Assembly (NCBI GenBank): GCA_963682175.1
Contig: OY821772.1
Span: forward strand, 19,522,743 to 19,586,742
Length of the DNA stretch: 64,000 bases
Source of the DNA: Triglochin maritima
Taxonomy: Eukaryota > Streptophyta > Magnoliopsida > Alismatales > Juncaginaceae
Direction: 5' to 3'
A program made the position numbers and the translations under genes. Numbering within the stretch: the first letter of the stretch is position 1; each line of letters starts with the position of its first letter. A model generated the notes under the pieces. The model searched no databases. It saw only the letters and a list, made by a program, of their open reading frames with translations, and was not told the DNA's origin. Shown one piece after another: positions 22,557-30,945 of this stretch.

Positions 22557-24515
22557 GTTTTGACTTAAGTACCATCTTGCGTCGTTTTAAATAAAATTAC
22601 AAGTCTCTTACACATGAAACAACTTGTCCAACATGAGACAACTTAATTGACAACATATCCAATTGCAAATGACGTTAGACCAATTATATGTAGATCAATT
22701 TAATTGGTCAATTGAACTTGTTGCATTGAGATAGGACAAACAAGTTTAAAACATCACATGAGAACTTGTTACAAGTTAAGATGGGACAACCAAACTTGTT
22801 AGATGGTAGGATTGAATCAAGATAAACGAGCTGTAAAAATCACAAACGAGTGAGGTCGTTCGGTAGAAACGACCTGGGTCGTTCCACCAAACGAGCCACG
22901 TCGTTTCAACTTAACTAGTCACGCTCGGGACACACTCTTCCCGAGAAGGACTACTATGTCCCGTATATGGATGTGTTTGTTTCACTCGGGACACAAATGT
23001 TAAGTGACCTGGGTCGTTTGACCAAACGAGCTGGATCATTTTGACTTAAGTAACATCTTGCAAGGTTTAAAAAAAAAAATTACAACTCTCTTACACAAGA
23101 AACAACTTGTCCAACATGAGACAACTTAATTGAGACAACTCACTCCAACCATCCTACCTAACACATCGTAGTATTAAGTTCGATTTCCATTATGTAAGTT
23201 TTATTTTGGTCTCTTTTTTCAATTTTATCTCTTGATATTTGGACCATTTCGTGATTTATTTTCGGTTATCTTCCATTGGGTTTGGATCATCACTGATTTA
23301 GTCCAAACAAGTTGACTCATTGCCACAAACTAGTTGGCTCATCATTTCAAACAAGTTGGCTCATTTTGTCCCAGCATACTGGCGAGGTCGACCAAAGAAG
23401 TTGCCTCGTTTGGTCCAAACAAGCTGACTCATTTGTTCCAAACAAGCTGGGTCATTGTTCCAAACACGTCGGTTCGGGTTGCATGTTTCCCACGAGTCTT
23501 TCCCGCTTTGGATGGTTTGGGATGTAAGTTTGTTCCACTGGTCCAAGCAAGTTGGCTCGTTCGGTCAAAACGACATAGGTCGTTCCACCAAACGAGCGAG
23601 GTCGTTTTGACAAACAAGCTCGGTCATTTTGACTTAACTAACAACTCAAAAAATTTACATCTTTCTAGGACATGAAACAACTTGTCCAATATGAGACAAC
23701 TTAATTCACAACATATCCGATTGCAAATGGTGTTTGACCAATTATATGTTGTTCAATTTAATTGGTCAAGTGAACTTGTTACATTGAGACGGGACAAACA
23801 AACATGTTACCTGGTAGGATTGAATCATGACAAATGAGTTTAAAACCACACATGACAACTTGTAACAATTTAAGATGGTAAAATTGAATCAAGATAAATG
23901 ATGTGTAAAAATCACGAAAAGAGCTGGATCGTTCGGTCGAAACGATTCGGGTTGTTTGGTAGAAAAACAACCCGGGTCGTTTGACCGAATGAGCGAGGTC
24001 GTTTAGACTTAACTAACAACATAAAAAATGTACTTCTCTCTAAGATACGAAACAAATTGTCCAATATGAGACAACTTAGTTAACAACATATCAAATTGCA
24101 AATGATTGTTGTTTTGGAGTGTAAGATCTTTAATGTGTAGTTCAATTTAATATTTACCATGAATGATCATTTTTGAGTGTTAGACCATTAATATATAATT
24201 GTGATTGATTGTTAAGTGAACTTCTCTAGGGATGAGGCATCGAGGCTGTCCCTAAAAAGGACGATTTTGTCACGCTCGGGATGCACCTGTCCCACGAAGG
24301 ACTACTATGTCCCGCATATGGACGTGTCTATCCCGTTTGGGATGCAAGTGTAAAGTGACATGGGTCGTTCGATCGGACGAGCTGGATCATTTTGACTTAA
24401 TTAACATCTTGCGTTGTTTAAAAAAATTACTTCTCTCTTACACGTGAAACAACTTGTCCAACATGAGACAACTTAATTCACAACATATCTAATTGCAAAT
24501 GACGATAGAGCAATT
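22557..24515 (+). repeat. GTCGTT-type repeat field, right block A, with larger tandem units
   Basis: Units such as ACGAGCTGGGTCGTTCG and CAAACAAGTTGGCTCAT recur every 20-30 bp. They sit inside larger units of about 400-600 bp, each with GAAACAACTTGTCCAA, ATGAGACAACTTAATT and TTGCAAATG phrases (near 22616, 23098, 23675, 24046 and 24447). A CGCTCGGGA-TGTCCC block recurs at about 22921 and 24271. No protein is encoded. Confidence 0.65.
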
Positions 24516-24897
24516 ATATGTGTTGGCTTTTTGGCCTTAATCTATGTTTTAATGATTTAATCAACTTAATCTTAATTATGATCATGTAGAGTAGCACACA
24601 TGTTGCATCACATATATATTGCTTTGTGCTAACCTCTACAGGTGATCAAGACTCAAAGAAGAAAGGAAATCAAGTCAAGACATGTAATCAAGCTCATTTG
24701 AAGACATGTAATTTGGTATTTCTTTGAGTCTTAGGAACTTGTGTAAATTGAGCATACTTGAGCTAAAATCAACTTAAACACACACTAGGTTCCTTATAGA
24801 AGTCACACACGAAATTTCACATTATTTGGACTTCAATAGATCACCCAAACTTAGACCGGAAAACACTAAACCCGAACCCAAACTGCCTGCCCACTTT

Positions 24898-25390
24898 CGG
24901 TCGACCGATACAGACCATTCGGTCGACCGGAGGATCAATTATCCTGTTTGTGTTTTCACTGCCCAGTTTTGGTCGACCGTGTATACACTTTCGGTCGACC
25001 GTGTGAACTTATTTTTCCGATCGTTAGTTTTGTCGTATATACCTAACTGTCGTATTCGTATTAAACAAAAAATACCCCATATACTTTTTCATGTATCGGT
25101 CGACCGAGGACCTTGTTCGGTCGACCGAATGCCCGTCTCTTGACAAACCCAATTCTCCTGGAGGAAATCGGTCGACCGTTAGACCTTGGCTTGGTCGACC
25201 GAATAGATCATTGTTTGTCAACCCCAAAGTGCTTGGTGCAAATTGGTCGACCGAACCCTATTCGGTCTTCGACCGATCACTTAAGTGTACTTGAGTCTTA
25301 GCGTTGGGCGGTCGACCGTTACCTAACCGGTCGACCGAACTGTGTTCAAAACTGCCTAACGGTCGACCGTTTATCCCGATCTGGTCGACC
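24898..25390. repeat. CGGTCGACCG array in U3 of alpha copy 2
   Basis: About 13 exact GGTCGACC cores occur within 493 bp, nearly all as CGGTCGACCG, at irregular 20-60 bp spacing. They lie 98-590 bp upstream of the TATA box. Confidence 0.92.
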
Positions 25391-25487
25391 GAATTAACTC
25401 AGAATTGGGTCCTGCGAGTTTCTGTTTTGTGTATCATACACCAACACTCACCCAACCAACCCCAACAGATCTATTCTCTCTAATGCC

Positions 25488-25495
25488 TATATAAA
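25488..25495 (+). promoter_or_regulatory. TATA box of alpha LTR copy 2
   Basis: TATATAAA occurs in the context CCTATATAAAGAG. The equivalents at 7442-7435 and 36805-36798 in the other two alpha LTRs sit at the same distance from the palindrome array. This sets the sense orientation of the family. Confidence 0.7.
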
Positions 25496-26048
25496 GAGTT
25501 GTAAAACACATTTTAACAGAACTCTCCCACTACTACTTGTGCAATACACTAGAGAGAAACTCCCAAGCTTCAAATTTCCCCAATCCAACACTCCAAGCTT
25601 ACACTTCCACACCTTAGCATCAATTCCACATCATAAGCTAAGTGTGCTCAAGTTAGAGAGTGTGTTCCACTCAAGTTTTCGTTTGTGAAGAAGCAAGGAC
25701 TTCGGTGAAAGCCCGAAGTGTTCCTCTCGGATTTTGAGAGAAGAAAGTCAAGCAAGCGATGGTGTTCGCGGTGCTTGTTTTGTAGAAGGTGTTCTCTCCC
25801 GGCCTGGAACGGGGAGTGGATAGTGAAGTCGTGAGCGAAGCTCGAAGTGTCGAGCGGAGCTTGCAAGAGAGGACGTAGGCGGTGGTCGAACCTCTGTAAA
25901 ACCCCCCGTGTCCATCGTGGTTTGCATTATCTTCCCTTTACTTGCTTGTTTAGTTTAAATTCCGTTGCACATATATTTGATTGTTAAACGAGTAGGTAAT
26001 TAAGGTAAAAGTGATTAGTATTGTAGACTCTCGCGATCCTACAATATG

Positions 26049-27330
26049 TACTTCAATTTAATTGGTCGAGTGAACATGTTACATTGAGACGGGACAAACA
26101 AACATGTTACGTGGTAGGATTGAATCAAGACAAACGGGTTTATAACATCACATGAGAACTTGTTACAAGTTAAGATGGGACAACCAAACTTGTTAGATGG
26201 TAGGATTGAATAAAGAAAAACGAGCTGTAAAAATCACGAAACGAGCTGGGTCGTTCCATCGAAATGACCTGGGTCATTCGGGAGAAATGACTTGGCCCGT
26301 TCCACCAAATGAGTTAGGTCGTTTTGACTTCTCTAGGGATGTGGTTGTCCCGAAAATGACGATTTTGTCACGCTCGGGACGCACTTGTCCCGCGTAGGAC
26401 TATTGTGTCCTACATATGGATGTGTTTGTCCCGGTCGAGACGCAAGAGTTAAGTGACCTGGGTCGTTCGACCGAACGAGCTAGATCATTTTGACTTAATT
26501 AACATCTTGCGTAGTTTTAAAGGTAAAATTTACTTCTCTCTAAGACATAAAACAAATTTACTTCTCTCTAAGACATGAAACAACTTGTTCACTATGAGAC
26601 AACTTAATTAACATCATATCCAATTGCAAATCACGTTAGACCAATTATATGTAGTTTAATTTAATTGGTCAAGTGAACAACATATCCAATCGGTTGAAAC
26701 GAGCTGGGACGTTCGACCAAACTACCTTGGTCATTTCGACTTAATTGGCAACCAGGCTAGTTTAAAACATTAATATATACTTCTCTCCCAAAATAGGGCT
26801 CTTGTTGATTCTTTGAAGACAATTTATAGAGTTTACTTAAACCCTCCCCCAACCCCATTTGAACACTATAAGCTTGGAACTATATACCTCTCTCCCAAAA
26901 TATGGCTCCTGTCGATTTTTTTGTGTGTCTAAATCTGGTCACAATTTGGACAGACTATAGTCATTTGTTCACTACTCTTATTTGTGGACACATTCTGGAC
27001 ACACTCTAGAATGGTCGACAAGAAGGTTCGGGACGATTCATTTTGTCCCGCGCATGAGTACGTGACACACCAGTTAAGCATTGTGTTTCTAAGTTCCTGA
27101 CTCGTCCCGAATCGAGACTAAATCTGCACGAACCGACGTCCATGTATCAGGTCCCTTTTCATTCTAAGAGGGACACATGCATCTCGAGCGGGTCAGTAAC
27201 TATATTGCCACTTTCTAGTGGCAATTCATGTAAAAATTGATAGAACTTAATTAACCAGCTGAGTTGCTCAGTCGAAACCAGCTGGACCATGTCAACTTTA
27301 GTTAACAACATATAAAGAACATTATATTTA
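26049..27330 (+). repeat. GTCGTT-type repeat field, right block B
   Basis: It continues the unit interrupted by the alpha LTR (CTTCAATTTAATTGGTCGAG), with further ACGAGCTGGGTCGTTC units at 26221-26320 and 26455-26490. A CGCTCGGGACG-TTGTCCCG block lies near 26370, followed by a more diverged tail with GTCCCG pairs to about 27200. It lies directly downstream (minus sense) of the Ulp1 gene end. Confidence 0.6.
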
Positions 27331-27450
27331 CAAAAACTACAAAAAATTCCCGTAATTTGAAGGTAAATAAATTGTTATCTAAGGAAGATAGGTGCACAAT
27401 GTAATCCCGCATGCGCTTCGATACGGCAAAATCATCTACGTCAGACTCGA

Positions 27451-27800
27451 CTACTTTATGTTATGTGAAAGTAAAGCAAGAGCCATGCGAGGTATCAACT
27501 TGTCCACATCTTGAGGAGGGAACTCCGTTTGATTCTCCTCATTCAAAATCTTAACGATATAGTTGCATACAAAAACTCCACAAGTGGTCCTGTTAACATT
27601 TATCATTATGATTACACACACATTTATCATTATGATTAGTTGATTACACACACATGGAGTATGAACCAGACAAAAAAGATTAAAGTTACTTACGATCCTA
27701 CTGGTTGTTGTGAACAATTTCGTTCGAAACTGTGCATAAAAAGCATGATGTCCGGTTTACCAAGTTCTTAATCCAAGCAAGCTCCAATACTGGCAACCTT
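27451..27800 (-). pseudogene. Ulp1-type cysteine protease (C48) gene, 3' exons
   Basis: The last exon, 27589-27451, reads TTCGVFVCNYIVKIL...FPPQDVDKLIPRMALALLSHNIK and stop. It is joined over a 104 bp intron (27693-27590, GTAAGT...ACAG) to an exon ending CSQQPVGS, giving QQPVGSTTCGVFVC. That is the catalytic Gln-x-x-x-x-(D)CG pattern of Ulp1/SENP proteases; the usual Asp before the catalytic Cys is Thr here. The exon upstream of that is open but has one frame break near 27770. The first half of the domain lies beyond the LINE at 43387-43540. Ulp1 domains are common in plant Mutator-like and CACTA-like elements. Confidence 0.7.
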
Positions 27801-27829
27801 TAAAGGAACACAAGGAGAATGAAATTGAT

Positions 27830-27844
27830 AAAGTATAAGTAACT
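27830..27844 (+). repeat. Left target-site duplication of the LINE
   Basis: AAAGTATAAGTAACT at 27830-27844 is repeated at 43372-43386, after the A-rich tail of the LINE. It defines the LINE insertion at 27845-43371. Confidence 0.9.
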
Positions 27845-27947
27845 AGAAATGAGAGGAGAGAGAGTTTCTGGTGCGCATGGGGAGCCTTGGCTCCTCTAGG
27901 GTTTCCGACCCCATTTCTTCACAAAATTGCTTGATTTTTTCACCAAA

Positions 27948-28259
27948 ATGGAGACAAAGACTAGCTCTACACGTTTGCAACAACAAGATGGAGATTGTGG
28001 CATAACAAAGGATCTCCATTTCGTCTCAAAGGAAAGCTCTTCCGCAGCTTTGGAAGAGCTTGCTGCTGCGCCACCTCTAGGGAGTGTTGAAGCTCCCCTA
28101 AGGAAGTGGTCTGACCTCTTCTGAGCAAAGCCAAGGGCATCCATGACCCTAGACTTCATTCAACCTGCTGTTAAAGGAGGGGAGAAGGTGGTTGTTTGCT
28201 CAAAGATGGAAGTAGTGGAGGCACTGAAAAGATGGGATACGGTTTTGGTATGTCACTTC
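27948..28259 (+). pseudogene. LINE ORF1, 5' part
   Basis: ATG at 27948 (METKTSSTRLQQQ...). A TGA stop at 28122-28124 is followed by same-frame sequence (MTLDFIQPAVKGGEKVVVCSK) up to the alpha LTR at 28260. The same frame resumes at 37776 with FRPHLPTLEKHLQKLWAL. This marks the start of the DUF4283-like nucleic-acid-binding region of plant LINE ORF1 proteins. Confidence 0.7.
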
Positions 28260-28639
28260 TGTTGGATCGTGTGGGTTATGCGTCCACAATACTAATCACA
28301 ATTTCACACTAATTACCTACTTGTTTGATCTATCAAAGATATGCAGCGGAATTTAAAACTAAACAAGCAAGTAAAAGGGAGATAATGCAAACCACAATGG
28401 ACACGGGGGTTTTACAGAGGTTCTGTAGGATTCTAGCCTAATCCTAATCCTAATTGTGCTTTGTGGTTGATTAGGTGGTGATTAGAGGGGATTAGAGATG
28501 GAAGGCTGGGATTGAGAGGAGATGGAATGGATGGCTTGGATGGAAGATGGATGGAGGGTTGAGATGAAAAGGGGATGAGATGTGTGGTGGAGATGGATGG
28601 ATTGGATTGGATGGTGTGGATTGAAGGGAGGAGATATTT

Positions 28640-28678
28640 GGGGGGGGGGGGGGAAGCTCTCTCTCTCCCTCACTCGTT

Positions 28679-28718
<40 letters not shown>
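28640..28718. repeat. Poly-G (14) and (CT)n microsatellite in the 5' LTR
   Basis: Fourteen G at 28640-28653, then CTCTCTCTCCCTCACTCGTTG, then about 20 CT dinucleotides at 28679-28718. The 3' LTR has shorter versions (six G and a CT run at 35692-35711). Slippage explains the difference. Confidence 0.9.
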
Positions 28719-28720
<2 letters not shown>

Positions 28721-29136
28721 GCAGTGGTGTTCCGGCGAGGAAGGCGGTTGGGATCTCCGGCAAGGTGAAGATCGGCTCCGGGTGGTTGGTGGCTTGTGGT
28801 GAGTGTTGGTTTTCACCCTTCCGCACGTTGTTTCTCTCTCCCTCTACCTAACCCATGTTTTCTGGGGTCTTGGTTGGGTTGTTGAGGTTGGAAGAGGTGG
28901 TGTGTGGCTTTGGATCGTCGAGGAGGCGGTTGATCATCGTTTGGATGCGAGGTTCGTCGACGGATCGTGATTTGGGGAGACGTGCTCGTGGAGGCGTCGT
29001 CGTGGTTCTTCTAAGGTCTCTTCAGACCTTTAGGTATGTCAAGCTCGCTCACTTAATTACCGTGAGTATTTGGAAGTTGACGGTAGGCCGTTTGGCTCGT
29101 CGCGAGTAAATGTGCAGCAGATTTCACTGCCTGATT

Positions 29137-29818
29137 GGTCGACCGGTTGGTGCAAACGGTCGACCATTCGTGAAGAGAATTCGGGCTCTGCCTCGAATCG
29201 GTCGAACGATGCCTGTGGGGCGGTCGACCGATTGTGCATAGAAGGCAAGTCTGGAGAGATTCGGTCGACCGGGTCCCCTTTGCCGGTCGACCGTGTGCAC
29301 TGTCTTAAGTCGGTTGGGGCCTTAGACCATCTAAACGGTCGACCGCTCGTTGATTTTCGTCCGACCGTGACTTAAGTGAGCATAGTGATCGGTTCGACCG
29401 AATGAGGGTTCGGTCGACCGGACTTGTGCGCTGAGCGTGGGGAACACTCTGGTGGAATTCGGTCGACCGAGATGTGCTCGGCGTTCGACCGAATTCATGG
29501 TGCACGTGAGGGATTATTCCCTGGACAGATTCGGTCGACCGAGATGTGCTCGGCGTTCGACCGAATTCGTTGTGGTGTTGTGGGATTTGTTCCCTGGTGA
29601 CTTTTGGTCGACCGGGACCCCTTTGTCGGTCGACCGATTGGTCGTTTTGTTCGTTGAACTGGGAGTTGACCATCTAAACGGTCGACCGTCCCTTGATTTG
29701 GGTTCGACCGAACGAGTGTGGTGTTGGGAGTCGGTCGACCGATGGAGTGCCAGTCGAAGTGGATTGCCCTGTATTTGCTTGATTCGGTCGACCGGGACTT
29801 TTGGTTCGGTCGACCGTT
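29137..29818. repeat. CGGTCGACCG array in the Tekay 5' LTR
   Basis: About 15 exact GGTCGACC cores plus six one-base variants (mostly GTTCGACC and GGTCGAAC) occur in 682 bp. A 70 bp segment containing ATTCGGTCGACCGAGATG and GCGTTCGACCGAATTC is tandemly duplicated at about 29457-29500 and 29528-29570. The 3' LTR lacks this whole region. Confidence 0.92.
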
Positions 29819-29930
29819 TGTGTCCTGTTTTGCACTATGGAGGTGCTATGGTCGTGGTTGCCCGTGTGGGGCGAGTCGTGGTGCCGATGTTCTTCCGGCA
29901 AGTGTGCTAGGTGCACGAGGGTTGCAGTGG

Positions 29931-30420
29931 TTGGTTGAAATTAGACCTGGAGCCCCGTAACCGTGTGCGAGCTTGGGATTGGCTGAAATAGGCCTGAGGC
30001 CCAGCTTAAAATTGTGGTGTTACGGTGATTGGTTGAGATTAGACCTGGAGCCCCGTAACTGTGTGAGAGCTGCGGTTGGTTGAAATTAGACCTGGAGCCC
30101 AGCTAGTCTGTACGGAGTTGGTTGAAATTAGACCTGGAGCTCCGTAGTGCGTTCGGGTTGGTTGAAATTAGACCTGGAGCCTGAGCAAGGACCGCGTGTA
30201 GGGGTTGGTTGAAATTAGACCTGGAGCCCTTATACGTTTGGGTTGGTTGAAATTAGACCTGGAGCCCTTGGTCGTGTCGTGGTAGCTGTGGTTGGTTGAA
30301 ATTAGACCTGGAGCCCAGCTTGGCGACGAGTGCGTCGTGGCGGTTGGTTGAGATTAGACCTGGAGCCCCGTGACTGTGGTGGGTACGGCGGTTGGTTGAG
30401 ATTAGACCTGGAGCCCCGTA
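29931..30420. repeat. Eleven direct repeats of a 28 bp unit in the Tekay 5' LTR
   Basis: The unit is TTGGTTGARATTAGACC followed by TGGAGCC, repeated at about 29931, 29977 (diverged), 30030, 30075, 30119, 30157, 30205, 30243, 30292, 30342 and 30391. Gaps between repeats are variable and often GC-rich. The 3' LTR keeps the last three copies (about 35967-36092). Confidence 0.9.
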
Positions 30421-30829
30421 CCAGTAGTGTGCCCTGGTGTTGGGCGTGTTTAGATGCTTTTCTTGTTGAGTAGAACTGCATGCTAGGATGATTTTATTTA
30501 TGCATTTAGAGTCTTGGCATACGGGGTTTCCTTCTGGAAACTCAGGCATTGTTGCATGTTTACTTTCAGGCCGTGATCGGCGTTAGGGGGGTGGTGACCG
30601 AGGAGAGGAGCGCTGCTACCGGATCCACCTTTCTCTCAGTTGAGGTCGTGTGATTACTGCTTCCTTTGTATATGCTTTTGATGTAATCACAACTTTTGTA
30701 TACTCTGATGTTCGGATATATATTATATATATGTTGGTGCACCTGTGTCCCTTTTGTTGCGTAATATCCTCTGTTGATTGAGTGTTTATAAATTTAAAAA
30801 TTTTCCGCTGTTTTGAGGATGTTACAACT

Positions 30830-30841
30830 TGGTATCAGAGC
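30830..30841 (+). promoter_or_regulatory. Primer-binding site (initiator Met tRNA)
   Basis: TGGTATCAGAGC follows the 5' LTR end by three bases. It is the common plant LTR-retrotransposon primer site complementary to the 3' end of initiator methionine tRNA. Confidence 0.9.
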
Positions 30842-30945
30842 GGTCGGTTCCAGTGTCATTATCCAAAGAAACCACCCTTGGAGTTTTAGAGTCTGCATTA
30901 GTTCATGCATTCATGGTTTTGATGTGTGCTGTTCTTTGTGTGTAG

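Larger units (their letters stand above)
24521..26043 (+). mobile_element. Solo LTR of family alpha, copy 2 (best preserved)
   Basis: It runs from TGTTGGCTTTTTGG to ATCCTACA (1523 bp), flanked by the 5 bp duplication ATATG at 24516-24520 and 26044-26048. The related units at 22672 and 23721 show the uninterrupted site (CAATTATATGT followed by CAATTTAATTGG), which confirms a precise insertion. The sense TATA (TATATAAA) is at 25488-25495. The U3 holds a dense palindrome array. There is no internal region. Confidence 0.92.
28424..30826 (+). repeat. 5' LTR of the Tekay-like element (2403 bp)
   Basis: It contains, in order, a poly-G run, a (CT)n tract, a CGGTCGACCG array (29137-29818), eleven irregularly spaced 28 bp direct repeats (29931-30420) and an AT-rich TATATATTATATATA stretch at about 30716-30732. 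It ends ...GATGTTACA before the PBS. Away from the deletion it is nearly identical to the 3' LTR, so the insertion is fairly recent. Confidence 0.88.

Noticed and set aside
28482..28851. ORFs with RERERE or SLSLSL runs at the start of the Tekay LTR (also at 35434-35843)
   Set aside because: They are translations of the (CT)n microsatellite in an LTR, duplicated in the second LTR.
29137..29818. GGTCGACC arrays as SalI-site cloning or adapter artefacts
   Set aside because: They recur in seven LTR copies with homologous unique sequence between sites and with decay variants, which artefacts would not show.
29057..29960. ORFs with repeated GRP/VDR residues in the 29-30 kb region (also 25024-25301)
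   Set aside because: They translate the palindrome arrays (GGTCGACCG gives GRP, VDR, STD in the three frames) and are not proteins.
29931..30420. Regular 28 bp repeats with unique spacers, like a CRISPR array
   Set aside because: The sequence is eukaryotic, the repeats lie inside a retrotransposon LTR and partly recur in the other LTR, spacers are unequal, and there are no cas genes.
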